DNA of 64,000 bases from Rhizorhabdus sp049889055 (GTDB taxonomy: Bacteria > Pseudomonadota > Alphaproteobacteria > Sphingomonadales > Sphingomonadaceae): contig NZ_JBLTWO010000001.1 in NCBI RefSeq assembly GCF_049889055.1, positions 372,001 through 436,000 of the forward strand, written 5' to 3'. Position numbers and translations under genes: made by a program. The notes under the pieces were generated by a model. The model was not told the origin of the DNA. It worked only from the letters and a program-made list of their open reading frames with translations, and did no database searches. How positions within the stretch are numbered: the first letter of the stretch is position 1; each line of letters opens with the position of its first letter. Positions 42,078-50,864 of the stretch are shown here, one piece after another.

Positions 42078-43229
42078 ATGGACCTGACCTACACGACCGA
42101 ACAGCAGGCGTTCCGCGCCGAAGTCCGCGCCTGGATGCGCGCCCATGTGCCCGCGCAGCCGCTCAAGACGCTCGAAGGCCGCGAAGGCTATGACCAGCAT
42201 GTCGAGTGGGAGCGCAAGCTAGCCTCGGGCAATTGGGGCATGGTCACCTGGCCCGAAGCCTATGGCGGGCGCGGACTCGACCTGATCCGCTGGCTGATCT
42301 TCGAAGAGGAATATTGGGGCGCGGGCGCACCGCTGCGCGCGAACCAGAACGGCATATTCCTGCTCGGCCCGACGATCATGGAATATGGCACCGATGAGCA
42401 GAAGGCCCGCTTCCTGACGCCGATGGCGAAGGGCGAACTGATGTGGGCGCAGGCCTGGTCCGAACCCAATGCCGGATCCGACATGGCGGCGATCCGCACT
42501 GTCGCGGTCCGTGACGGCGACCACTATGTCGTCACCGGCCAGAAGACCTGGTCGAGCCGCGCCTCCTTCGCCGATTGGGGCTTCGGCCTGTTCCGGACCG
42601 ATCCGGACTCGAAGCGGCACAAGGGCCTGTCCTTCATCCTGTTCGACCTCAACAGCCCGGGCGTCACCCGCCGCCCGATCCGCCAGCTGCATGGCGAGCC
42701 GGGCTTCGCCGAGCTCTTCTTCGACGAAGTGTGCGTGCCGGTGGCGAACCGCATCGCGGGCGAAGGCGAAGGCTGGAACGTCGCCATGGCGACCGCCGGC
42801 TTCGAACGCGGCCTGATGCTGCGCTCGCCCGCCCGCTTCCAGGCGATGGCGAAGCGGCTCGTCGAGCTCTATCGTCAGCATCGCGACACCGCGTCGCCCC
42901 AGGCGCGCGAGGCCGTACTGCAGGCCTGGCAGGATGCCGAGGCCTATACGCTCAACACCTATTCGGTCGCGGCGACGGTCATGGCGGGCGGGCATATTGG
43001 CGCGGAAGCCAGTCTCAACAAGATCTTCTGGTCGGAGCTCGACCGGGCGGCGCATCGCGCGGCGATGAGCCTGCTCGGCGCCGGGGCCGAACTGCGCTCG
43101 CTCGCCAATGGCAGCGAGAATAGCTGGCTGGAGGGCTATATCTTCTCGCTCTCCGGTCCGATCTACGCGGGATCGAACGAGATCCAGCGCAACATCATCG
43201 CCGAGCGCCTGCTCGGCCTGCCGCGCTGA
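42078..43229 (+). CDS. fadE31: FadE31-like acyl-CoA dehydrogenase
   Basis: A 383-residue acyl-CoA dehydrogenase. WAQAWSEPNAGSD, GQKTWSSRASF, RGLMLRSPARF and a C-terminal GPIYAGSNEIQRNIIAER follow M. tuberculosis FadE31. It should pair with the shorter dehydrogenase encoded 13 nt downstream, as FadE31 and FadE32 do, to desaturate a methylated heptanedioyl-type CoA late in C/D-ring degradation. FAD-dependent, cytoplasmic. Confidence 0.85.
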   Translation: MDLTYTTEQQAFRAEVRAWMRAHVPAQPLKTLEGREGYDQHVEWERKLASGNWGMVTWPEAYGGRGLDLIRWLIFEEEYWGAGAPLRANQNGIFLLGPTIMEYGTDEQKARFLTPMAKGELMWAQAWSEPNAGSDMAAIRTVAVRDGDHYVVTGQKTWSSRASFADWGFGLFRTDPDSKRHKGLSFILFDLNSPGVTRRPIRQLHGEPGFAELFFDEVCVPVANRIAGEGEGWNVAMATAGFERGLMLRSPARFQAMAKRLVELYRQHRDTASPQAREAVLQAWQDAEAYTLNTYSVAATVMAGGHIGAEASLNKIFWSELDRAAHRAAMSLLGAGAELRSLANGSENSWLEGYIFSLSGPIYAGSNEIQRNIIAERLLGLPR

Positions 43230-43242
43230 GGGGGACGGCCAC

Positions 43243-44229
43243 ATGGATTTCCGTCTTACCCAGGACCAGATCGACCTCCGCGAGGCGATCCGCGACTATC
43301 TGAGCGGCGAACATGGCCCCGAGGTGCTGCGCCGCCTCGACGCCGACGGCAATCGCGATCCCGCCATCTGGGACGGCCTCGTCGGCATGGGCCTGACCGG
43401 TCTGCTCGTGCCCGAAGCCCAGGGCGGCCTCGGCATGGGGCTGGTCGAAGCCGCGCTGATCGCGATCGAGCTCGGCCGCGCCAACGTCTCCGAGCCGCTC
43501 GCCGACAGCGCCCTCGTGGCCGTGCCGCTGCTCGACGAAACACAGCAGGCCGACGTCGCGGCAGGCAGCCTCAAGGTGGCGCTGGGCCACCCGATCAATC
43601 CGTGGATTGCCGATCTCGACCAGGCGGGCCTGCTCTATGCGGGCGGTATCGCCAAGCCGGCCCCGGAGGCCGGCACGCCGATGGAAACGGTCGATCCGCT
43701 CCGCCGCCTGTTCGCGGCCCCTCCGAGCCCCGAGGATGACGCGCTGCTCGACCGGGCCGCGCTGATCTCGGCTGCACAGCTGATAGGCGCTGCCGAGCGG
43801 ATGCTCGACCTCGCGACCGACTATGCCAAGACGCGCGAGCAGTTCGGCCAGCAGATCGGCCAGTTCCAGGCGATCAAGCATCATCTGGCGACCGTTGCGG
43901 TCAAGCTGGAATTCGCCCGCCCCGTCGTCCTGCGCGCGGCCTTCGCGGCGCAGAACGAGCATGCGCGGACGCCGATCCACGTCAGTCACGCCAAGATCGC
44001 GGCGACCGACGCGGCGATGCTGAGCGCCGAGACCGCGATCCAGGTCCATGGCGCGATGGGCTATACCTATGAGGTCGATCTCCATTTCTGGATGAAGCGC
44101 TGCTGGGCGCTCGCCGGCGCCTGGGGCGATCGCGCCTTCCACCAGCGCCGGATCGAGGCGGCCGTGATCGACGGCGGCATGGCGATCGGGCCCGACATGA
44201 CTTTCGAAAGCGAGCTGCACCATGGCTGA
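43243..44229 (+). CDS. FadE32/FadE33-like short acyl-CoA dehydrogenase subunit
   Basis: A 328-residue acyl-CoA dehydrogenase-fold protein, shorter than usual (about 380), like mycobacterial FadE32 and FadE33 (about 319). The middle beta domain is reduced, while the C-terminal helical part (REQFGQQIGQFQAIKHH, QVHGAMGYTYE) is intact. The start is ATG 43243 behind GGGGACGG. It is the likely partner of the FadE31-like protein. Its end overlaps fadA6 by 8 nt. Confidence 0.83.
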   Translation: MDFRLTQDQIDLREAIRDYLSGEHGPEVLRRLDADGNRDPAIWDGLVGMGLTGLLVPEAQGGLGMGLVEAALIAIELGRANVSEPLADSALVAVPLLDETQQADVAAGSLKVALGHPINPWIADLDQAGLLYAGGIAKPAPEAGTPMETVDPLRRLFAAPPSPEDDALLDRAALISAAQLIGAAERMLDLATDYAKTREQFGQQIGQFQAIKHHLATVAVKLEFARPVVLRAAFAAQNEHARTPIHVSHAKIAATDAAMLSAETAIQVHGAMGYTYEVDLHFWMKRCWALAGAWGDRAFHQRRIEAAVIDGGMAIGPDMTFESELHHG

Positions 44230-45376
44230 AGCCTATATCGTCGATGCGATCCGGACCCCGACCGGCAAGAAGAAGGGCACGCTCGCGGGCTGGCATCCGG
44301 CCGATCTGGGCGCGATCCCGATCCAGGAGATCGTCAAGCGCACCGGCATCGATCCGAACGCGGTGGACGACGTGATCTGGGGCTGCGTCGACGCCATCGG
44401 TCCGCAGGCCGGCAATATGGGCCGCAGTTGCTGGCTCGCCGCCGGCTATCCCGAAGCAGTGCCGGGCGTCACCATCGACCGCCAGTGCGGCTCGTCGCAG
44501 CAGGCGATCCACTTCGCGGCACAGGCGGTGCTGTCGGGCACGCAGGACCTGATCGTCGCGGGCGGCGTGCAGAACATGAATGCGATCCCGATCTCGGCCG
44601 CGATGATCGCCGGCCAGGCCTTCGGCTTCGAGACTCCCTTCTCCACCTCGCCTGCCTGGGCCGCCCGCTATGGCCAGGAAGAGGTCAACCAGATCTACGC
44701 CGCCGAGAAGATCGCGCAGCAGTGGGACATCAGCCGCGAGGACATGGAAGTGTTCGCCGCCGAGAGCAACCGCCGCGCCGAAGACGCGATCGACAGCGGC
44801 CGCTTCGCTGCGGAGACCGTCGCAGTCGGCGGTCTGGCCGCTGACGAGACGGTTCGCCGGGGCACCACGCTCGCGGGCCTCGCCAACCTCAAGCCGGTCC
44901 GCGAGGGCGGCCGGATCACCGCCGGCGTATCGAGCCAGATCGCCGATGGTGCCGCAGCCGTGCTGATCGCGAGCGAGCAGGCCGTGAAGGACCATGGCCT
45001 GAAGCCGCGCGCGCGCATCCATCATCTGACGGTGCGCGGCGACAGCCCCATCATGATGCTCACCGCGCCGATTCCCGCCACGCGCCATGCGCTCGAAAAG
45101 ACAGGGCTCAAGTTGTCGGACATCGACCTGGTCGAGATCAACGAGGCCTTTGCCAGCGTCGCGCTGGCCTGGGCCAAGGATCTCGGCGCTGACCTGTCGA
45201 AGGTCAACGTCAATGGCGGCGCCATTGCGCTCGGCCATCCGCTCGGCGCGACCGGTGCCAAGCTGATGACGACCCTGCTCTACGAGCTCGAGCGTCGCGG
45301 CGGCCGCTTCGGCCTGCAGACGATGTGCGAGGGCGGCGGCCTCGCCAACGTCACCATCATCGAACGGCTGGGGTGA
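44222..45376 (+). CDS. fadA6: FadA6-like thiolase
   Basis: A 384-residue thiolase with the complete catalytic set Cys89 (RQCGSS), His339 (GHPLGATG) and Cys369 (MCEGGG). The segments WGCVDAIGPQAGN and GGVQNMN match M. tuberculosis FadA6, which cleaves the beta-keto C/D-ring CoA ester to release acetyl-CoA or a similar unit. It overlaps the previous dehydrogenase by 8 nt and the PaaY-like gene by one base (TGATG). Confidence 0.9.
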   Translation: MAEAYIVDAIRTPTGKKKGTLAGWHPADLGAIPIQEIVKRTGIDPNAVDDVIWGCVDAIGPQAGNMGRSCWLAAGYPEAVPGVTIDRQCGSSQQAIHFAAQAVLSGTQDLIVAGGVQNMNAIPISAAMIAGQAFGFETPFSTSPAWAARYGQEEVNQIYAAEKIAQQWDISREDMEVFAAESNRRAEDAIDSGRFAAETVAVGGLAADETVRRGTTLAGLANLKPVREGGRITAGVSSQIADGAAAVLIASEQAVKDHGLKPRARIHHLTVRGDSPIMMLTAPIPATRHALEKTGLKLSDIDLVEINEAFASVALAWAKDLGADLSKVNVNGGAIALGHPLGATGAKLMTTLLYELERRGGRFGLQTMCEGGGLANVTIIERLG

Positions 45377-45975
45377 TGCCGGTCTATGCGTTCGAGGGAT
45401 CGGTGCCGGTGGTCGACCCCGGCGCCTTCCTCCATCCCACCGCGTCGCTGATCGGCGACGTGATCGTCGGTCCGGGCTGCTATATCGGCCCGGGCGCGTC
45501 GCTGCGGGGGGATTTCGGACGCATAATGGTCGAGGGCAATGCCTCGATCCAGGACAATGCCACGCTGCACAGTTCGGCCGAGACCGACTGCATCGTCGGC
45601 TATGGCTGCACCGTCGCACATGGCGCGATCCTGCACGGCTGCACGCTGGGGCGACATGTGCTGGTGGGGATGAACGCAGTCGTCCTCGACGGCGCGGAGA
45701 TCGGTGACGAGTCGCTCGTCGCGGCGCTCAGCCTGGTGAAATCGGGGATGCGGGCGGCCGAGCGCACGCTGCTGGCCGGCAATCCGGCGCAGGCGGTGCG
45801 GACGATCGATGCCGACAAGGTGATGTGGCGGATGGAGGAGGATGGCGAATATGTCCGCCTCGCCCGTCGCTCGCTCGCCGAACTGACCGAATGCGAAGCG
45901 CTGACCGCGCCCGAACCGGATCGCCGCCGCCCTGCGGGTGGCGCCCGTGCCGTGCGCCTGTCGCGCGCCAATTGA
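45376..45975 (+). CDS. PaaY-like hexapeptide-repeat protein (gamma-carbonic-anhydrase fold)
   Basis: A 199-residue left-handed beta-helix protein made of hexapeptide repeats (IVGPGCYIGPGASLRGD and onwards). Three His residues in the metal positions are His65, His82 and His87 (AHGAILHGC). PaaY of the phenylacetate pathway is a thioesterase that rescues dead-end CoA esters. The same housekeeping duty in the HIP operon would fit. A true carbonic anhydrase function is the alternative. The ~40-residue C-terminal tail is Arg/Pro-rich and not part of the fold. Confidence 0.83.
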   Translation: MPVYAFEGSVPVVDPGAFLHPTASLIGDVIVGPGCYIGPGASLRGDFGRIMVEGNASIQDNATLHSSAETDCIVGYGCTVAHGAILHGCTLGRHVLVGMNAVVLDGAEIGDESLVAALSLVKSGMRAAERTLLAGNPAQAVRTIDADKVMWRMEEDGEYVRLARRSLAELTECEALTAPEPDRRRPAGGARAVRLSRAN

Positions 45976-45988
45976 GAGGAAGACGCTA

Positions 45989-46903
45989 ATGGGGATTTGC
46001 GAAGGACGGGTCGTGATCGTCACGGGTGCCGGGGGCGGCCTGGGCCGCGCCTATGCGCTCGGGCTTGCCGCCGAGGGCGCCAAAGTGATCGTCAATGATC
46101 TGGGCGTCGGTACCCATGGCGAAGCCGGCGAAACCAAGGGCGCTGCCGAGAAGGTCGTCGACGAGATCCGCGCGGCCGGCGGCGAGGCAATCGCCGACAC
46201 GGCCGACGTCGCCGACTGGGAAGCGACGCGCGAAACGGTGCGCAAGGCGATCGACGCCTTCGGCAAGCTCCATGCGGTGGTGAACAACGCCGGCTTCGTC
46301 CGCGACCGCATGTTCGTCTCGGCGACGCCCGAGGAATGGGACGCGGTCACCCGCGTCCATCTGCGCGGCCATTTCTGCCTTAGCCGCCATGCGGTCGACC
46401 ATTGGCGCGCGGAGCAGAAGGCGGGCCGTCCGGTCTCCGCACGCATCGTCAACACCACCTCGGGCGCCGGTCTCCAGGGCAGCGTCGGCCAGAGCGCCTA
46501 TTCGGCGGCCAAGGCCGGGATCGCCACCCTGACGCTGGTGCAGGCAACCGAACTGGCGCGCTATGGCATCACCGCCAATGCGCTCGCCCCCAATGCCCGC
46601 ACGCGCATGACGATGACCGCCTTTGCCGACACCATGACGTCGATGCAGGAGGCTGCCTTCGATCCCTATGCGCCCGAAAACACCGCGCCGCTCGTCGCCT
46701 GGCTGGCGAGCGAAGCGTCCGCACGCGTGACCGGGCAGGTGTTCGAGCCGTTCGGCGGCATCATCCGGATCGCTCAGGGCTGGACCGACGGGCCGACCTC
46801 GGCCGATCCGGGCCGCGCCCTTCGCGCCGATGAAGTCGGTGCCGTCGTCGAAGCGCTCGTCGCGGGCCGCGCGCCCGCCAAGCCCGTTTACGGAGCCGGC
46901 TGA
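45989..46903 (+). CDS. SDR of the 17beta-HSD type 4/Rv3548c kind
   Basis: A 304-residue SDR, longer than average, starting at ATG 45989 (GAGAGGAAG upstream). VTGAGGGLGRAYAL, NDLGVG, NNAGFVRDRM, NTTSGAGLQGSVGQ and YSAAK correspond to the dehydrogenase half of peroxisomal multifunctional enzyme 2. They also match the steroid-regulon protein Rv3548c of the same length. It would oxidise a beta-hydroxyacyl-CoA. It overlaps the next dehydrogenase gene by one base. Confidence 0.85.
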   Translation: MGICEGRVVIVTGAGGGLGRAYALGLAAEGAKVIVNDLGVGTHGEAGETKGAAEKVVDEIRAAGGEAIADTADVADWEATRETVRKAIDAFGKLHAVVNNAGFVRDRMFVSATPEEWDAVTRVHLRGHFCLSRHAVDHWRAEQKAGRPVSARIVNTTSGAGLQGSVGQSAYSAAKAGIATLTLVQATELARYGITANALAPNARTRMTMTAFADTMTSMQEAAFDPYAPENTAPLVAWLASEASARVTGQVFEPFGGIIRIAQGWTDGPTSADPGRALRADEVGAVVEALVAGRAPAKPVYGAG

Positions 46904-48021
46904 TGGCCCTGACGCTGACCGAAGACCAGATCGCCATTCGTGAGGCGGCGCGAGACTATCTCGCCGATCGCGCCGATTTCGAGCGGCTGCGCAAGACGAT
47001 CGACAGCCAAGCCGGCTGGGACGAGGAGCTCTGGCTGGGCTTCGCACAGGAGCTTGGTTTCGCCGGCCTGGGCATCGCCGAAGAGGATGGCGGCATTGGC
47101 CTCGGCGCGATCGAACAGGCACTGATCCTCGAAGAACTCGGCCGGACGCTCGCGCCAATTCCCTGGTTCGAGAGCGTCGTCCTCGCAGGCGGCACCATCG
47201 CCCGCGCCTTTCCTGCGGACATGCGCAAGCCGCTGCTCGGGCGGATTGCCTCGGGAGAGGTCGCGACCCTCGCCCTGCGCGACGCGCGCGGCGGCGCCCT
47301 GCCCCACGGCATCGGCCCGCGCATCGTCGACGGCCGGCTGAGCGGCGAGGCCCATTATGTGTCCTTCGGCCACGCCGCCTCGATCCTGGTCGTCGCCACC
47401 GGCGGCGGCAATGGCTGGGACGATGTCGGGCTGGTCGCGATCCCCGCCGATCGGGCAGGCGTGACGGTCGATCGGGTCGTCTCGCTCGACCTCACCCGCC
47501 CGATGGCGATCGTGCGCTTCGATCGCGTAGAGCTGGCCGATGGCGAGTTTGTCGCCAATGCCGGCGCCGCGCTGCGCGAGGCGTGGACCGCTGCCGCCGG
47601 TCTGCTGGCATCCGAACAGGTCGGGGGTGCCGCGCGCACGCTCGACGAAACGGTCGCCTATTCGATGCAGCGCGTCCAGTTCGGTCGCCTGATAGGCTCC
47701 TTCCAGGCGATGAAGCATCGCATGGCCGACATGAAGCTGCTGGTCGACAGCGCCCGTTCCGCCGCCGACTGGGCCGCCCGCGCGATCGACGCCGGCGGGG
47801 ATTTCGCCAAGGCCGCGCATGGCGCGCGCACCTATTGCAGCGATGCCTATCTGCGCTGCGCCGCCGACGGCATCCAGCTCCACGGCGGCATCGGATACAC
47901 CTGGGAACATCACGCCCATCTTTTCTTCAAACGCGCCCGATCCTCGGCGACGCTGCTCGATCGCATCGACGAGCATCGCGACGCCATCGCCCGCGCCATC
48001 ATCGACGAGGTCACCGCATGA
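46903..48021 (+). CDS. Acyl-CoA dehydrogenase
   Basis: A 372-residue acyl-CoA dehydrogenase-fold protein. GGIGLGAIEQALILEELGR lies in the N-terminal domain, YSMQRVQFGRLIGSFQAMKH and QLHGGIGYTWEHHAH in the C-terminal one. The middle domain is divergent, so it may be one subunit of a heteromer like ChsE1. It sits between the Rv3548c-like SDR and ipdF with overlaps at both ends. A mycobacterial counterpart such as FadE30 or FadE33 cannot be picked by eye. Confidence 0.83.
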   Translation: MALTLTEDQIAIREAARDYLADRADFERLRKTIDSQAGWDEELWLGFAQELGFAGLGIAEEDGGIGLGAIEQALILEELGRTLAPIPWFESVVLAGGTIARAFPADMRKPLLGRIASGEVATLALRDARGGALPHGIGPRIVDGRLSGEAHYVSFGHAASILVVATGGGNGWDDVGLVAIPADRAGVTVDRVVSLDLTRPMAIVRFDRVELADGEFVANAGAALREAWTAAAGLLASEQVGGAARTLDETVAYSMQRVQFGRLIGSFQAMKHRMADMKLLVDSARSAADWAARAIDAGGDFAKAAHGARTYCSDAYLRCAADGIQLHGGIGYTWEHHAHLFFKRARSSATLLDRIDEHRDAIARAIIDEVTA

Positions 48022-48800
48022 GCCGCAGCGTTCCCCCCTATCCACCCGGTCGCAACCTGCTGGCCGGAAAGACCGTCGTGGTCACCGCCGCCGCGGGCAC
48101 CGGCATCGGCTTCTCGGCCGCGAAGCGCGCCTCGGAAGAGGGCGCCACGGTGTTGATGAGCGACTTCCACGAACGCCGCCTCAACGAGGCCGCCGACCGG
48201 ATCGCCGAGGCGACCGGAACGCGCCCGGCGGTCAAGCTGTGCGACGTCACCCGCGAGGAGGACGTCCTTGCCCTGCGCGATGCGGCGCTCGCCGAACTCG
48301 GCCATGTCGACGTGCTGATCAACAATGCCGGCCTCGGCGGCACGGCGAGCGTCGTCGACATGAAGGACGACGAGTGGAGCCGCGTCATCGACGTCACCCT
48401 GACCTCGGTCATGCGCATGAGCCGCGCCTTCCTGCCGCACATGTACGAGCGCGGCCAGGGAGCGGTCGTCAACAACGCCTCGGTGCTCGGCTGGCGCGCG
48501 CAGGAGGGGCAGTCGCACTATGCCGCCGCCAAGGCCGGCGTGATGGCCTTCACGCGCTGCTCCGCGATCGAGGCGGCGCGGCATGGCGTGCGGATCAACG
48601 CGGTTGCCCCGTCGATCGCGATGCACGCCTTCCTCGCCAAGGTCACGACCGACGAACTGCTCGCCGAATTGTCGAAGCGAGAGGCCTTCGGCCGTCCCGC
48701 CGAGGTGTGGGAAGTGGCGAACGTGATGATCTTCCTCGCCTCGGACCTGTCGAGCTACATGACCGGCGAAGTTCTGTCGGTGTCGAGCCAGCACGCATGA
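48018..48800 (+). CDS. ipdF: IpdF-like SDR (HIP-CoA hydroxyl dehydrogenase)
   Basis: A 260-residue SDR. VTAAAGTGIGFSAAKRA, SDFHERRL, NNAGLGG, NNASVLGWRAQEGQSHYAAAKAGVMAFTRCSA (in shorter pieces) and VSSQHA at the C-terminus match M. tuberculosis IpdF closely. IpdF oxidises the 5-hydroxyl of the HIP-CoA intermediate. The catalytic YAAAK and preceding Ser are intact. The start at ATG 48018 overlaps the dehydrogenase stop, and the stop overlaps the MaoC gene (ATGA). Confidence 0.92.
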   Translation: MSRSVPPYPPGRNLLAGKTVVVTAAAGTGIGFSAAKRASEEGATVLMSDFHERRLNEAADRIAEATGTRPAVKLCDVTREEDVLALRDAALAELGHVDVLINNAGLGGTASVVDMKDDEWSRVIDVTLTSVMRMSRAFLPHMYERGQGAVVNNASVLGWRAQEGQSHYAAAKAGVMAFTRCSAIEAARHGVRINAVAPSIAMHAFLAKVTTDELLAELSKREAFGRPAEVWEVANVMIFLASDLSSYMTGEVLSVSSQHA

Positions 48801-49264
48801 CCGATACCCGCATCTTCGCCTCGCCGCGCGACCTGCTCGGCGCCGAGGGCACCCAGCTCGGCCCGACGCCCTGGCTGGTCGTCGAACAGTCGCGGATCGA
48901 CCAGTTCGCCGAGGCGACCGAGGACCGCCAGTGGATCCATGTCGATCCGGAGCGCGCCGCAGCCGGCCCGTTCGGCAAGACGATCGCCCATGGCTATCTG
49001 ACGCTGAGCCTCGCCAACGCCTTCCTGCCGCAGCTGATCGAAGTCCAGCGCGTCAGCCACGGCGTGAACGTCGGCATGGACCGCACCCGCTTCCTCGCCC
49101 CCGTGCCCGTCGGCTCGCGCATTCGCGGCACCGGCGAGATCGTGAAGGTCGAGGAGATCAAGGGCTCGATCCAGTCGATCGTACGGATTACCATCGAACT
49201 CGAAGGGTCGGAGAAACCGGCCTGCACAGTCGACACCATCAGTCGCTATTATCCGGAGAGCTGA
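48797..49264 (+). CDS. MaoC-family (R)-enoyl-CoA hydratase
   Basis: A 155-residue hot-dog protein with the hydratase dyad Asp43-x4-His48 (DRQWIH) and the following GPFGKTIAHGYLTLSL segment, so it should be catalytically active. It is coupled by a 4-nt overlap to ipdF and followed after 1 nt by the ketosteroid isomerase. It probably hydrates an enoyl-CoA during side-chain or C/D-ring beta-oxidation, pairing with the Rv3548c-like SDR. Confidence 0.87.
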   Translation: MTDTRIFASPRDLLGAEGTQLGPTPWLVVEQSRIDQFAEATEDRQWIHVDPERAAAGPFGKTIAHGYLTLSLANAFLPQLIEVQRVSHGVNVGMDRTRFLAPVPVGSRIRGTGEIVKVEEIKGSIQSIVRITIELEGSEKPACTVDTISRYYPES

Positions 49265-49265
49265 C

Positions 49266-49652
49266 ATGCCCAATGCTGCAGATATGGTCCGTGCGGTCGA
49301 AACCTATGTCGCGGCGTTCGACGCCTGCGATCCCGAAATGGTGGTCGGCCTGTTCGCCGAGAACGCCACCGTCGAGGACCCCGTCGGCACTCCGCCGCAT
49401 GTCGGCCATGACGCGATCCGTGCCTTCTACACCGCGTCGATGCAGGGCAAGCCCAAGCTCAATCTCGAAGGCCCGGTCCGCATTGCGGGCGACACCGCCG
49501 CCTTCGCATTCAACGTCGGCTTCGCCAAGCCCGGCATGCGGGTCGACGTGATCGATACGTTCCAGTTCAACGAGGCTGGCAAGGTCGTCTCGATGAAGGC
49601 CTTTTTCGGCCCGACCAACATGACCGGATTTGAAGGTATGCCCAATGCGTGA
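49266..49652 (+). CDS. ksi: Delta5-3-ketosteroid isomerase
   Basis: A 128-residue SnoaL-fold protein that matches Comamonas ketosteroid isomerase in length and sequence (YVAAFDA, LFAENATVEDPVG, IRAFY, GKVVSMKAFFG). Catalytic residues fall in register: Tyr14, Asp38 (general base) and Asp97. It moves the 5,6 double bond of 3-ketosteroids to 4,5, and its presence is direct evidence that the substrate is a steroid. It is placed between MaoC (1-nt gap) and a thiolase (8-nt overlap). Confidence 0.92.
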   Translation: MPNAADMVRAVETYVAAFDACDPEMVVGLFAENATVEDPVGTPPHVGHDAIRAFYTASMQGKPKLNLEGPVRIAGDTAAFAFNVGFAKPGMRVDVIDTFQFNEAGKVVSMKAFFGPTNMTGFEGMPNA

Positions 49653-50844
49653 AGCCGTTATCGTTTCCACCGCCCGTACCGGCATCGGCCGGGCCTATCG
49701 CGGCGCGTTCAACGACACCGAGGCCCCCGTGCTGTCGGGCCATGTCGTCCGCGCAGCCGTCGAGCGGGCGGGGATCGATCCCGACCGGGTCGAGGATATC
49801 TTCCTCGGCGTCGGCACGCAGTCGGGTACGCAGAGCTATAATCTCGGCCGGCTGACGGCGGCGACTTCGGGTCTGCGCAACGCACCGGGCTTCGCGCTCG
49901 ACCGCAAATGCGGGTCGGGCCTTACGGCAGTGGCGCTCGCCGCCCGCTCGATCATCGCCGACGATATAGACGTGGCAGTGGCCGGCGGCGTGGAATCGAT
50001 CAGCCTGACGCTGACCAAATATGCCTCGACCTATCGCAACCGCTCGGAAGCGGTGATCGCCGCCGAACCGCATGCCTATATCCCGATGATCGAGACCGCC
50101 GAGATCGTCGCCGAACGCTATGGGATCTCACGCGAGGCTCAGGATGCCTTCTCGGCCGAGAGCCAGCAGCGCGCTGCAGCCGCGCTGGCCGAGGGCCGCT
50201 TCGCCGACGAGATCGTTCCGATCGCGGTGCGCAAGGCGCTGTTCGAGAAGGATGGCACCGCAGCCGGCCATCAGGACGTCGTGCTCGACCGTGACGAAGG
50301 CATCCGCGCCGACACGACCGCCGAAGGTCTGGCCGCGCTGAAGCCCGTCTATAAGGACGGCGCAATCATCAAGGAAGGCCGCCACATCACCGCCGGCAAC
50401 GCCAGCCAGCTGTCGGACGGCGCCTCCGCGCAGGTCGTGATGTCGCGCGCGCTCGCCGAGAAGGAAGGCCTGCCGATCCTGGGCATCTATCGCGGCATGC
50501 AGGTCGCGGCCTGCGCGCCCGAGGAGATGGGCATCGGCCCGGTCTTCGCCATTCCGAAGCTGCTCGACCGCGCCGGCCTCAAGGTCGACGATATCGGCCT
50601 GTGGGAGATCAACGAGGCCTTCGCCAGCCAGCTGCTCTACTGCCGCGACAAGCTCGGCATCGATCCGGCGAAGCTCAACGTCGACGGCGGCGGCATCGCG
50701 CTGGGCCACCCGTTCGGCATGACCGGTTCGCGCCTCGTCGGCCACGCGCTGATCGAGGGCCGCCGTCGCGGCGTCCGCTACGCCGTCGTGTCGATGTGCA
50801 TCGCAGGGGGCATGGGCGCCGCCGGGCTGTTCGAAATCGTCTGA
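49645..50844 (+). CDS. Thiolase (FadA5-like acetyl-CoA acyltransferase)
   Basis: A 399-residue thiolase starting at ATG 49645 inside the end of the isomerase gene. The active-site set Cys89 (RKCGSG), His355 (GHPFGMTG) and Cys385 (SMCIAGGMG) is complete. It is the second full thiolase of the operon and may act in side-chain shortening, as FadA5 does in mycobacteria, or in the final C/D-ring steps. The sequence alone does not decide. Confidence 0.87.
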   Translation: MREAVIVSTARTGIGRAYRGAFNDTEAPVLSGHVVRAAVERAGIDPDRVEDIFLGVGTQSGTQSYNLGRLTAATSGLRNAPGFALDRKCGSGLTAVALAARSIIADDIDVAVAGGVESISLTLTKYASTYRNRSEAVIAAEPHAYIPMIETAEIVAERYGISREAQDAFSAESQQRAAAALAEGRFADEIVPIAVRKALFEKDGTAAGHQDVVLDRDEGIRADTTAEGLAALKPVYKDGAIIKEGRHITAGNASQLSDGASAQVVMSRALAEKEGLPILGIYRGMQVAACAPEEMGIGPVFAIPKLLDRAGLKVDDIGLWEINEAFASQLLYCRDKLGIDPAKLNVDGGGIALGHPFGMTGSRLVGHALIEGRRRGVRYAVVSMCIAGGMGAAGLFEIV

Positions 50845-50864
50845 TAAACAAGAGGGGATACGCC

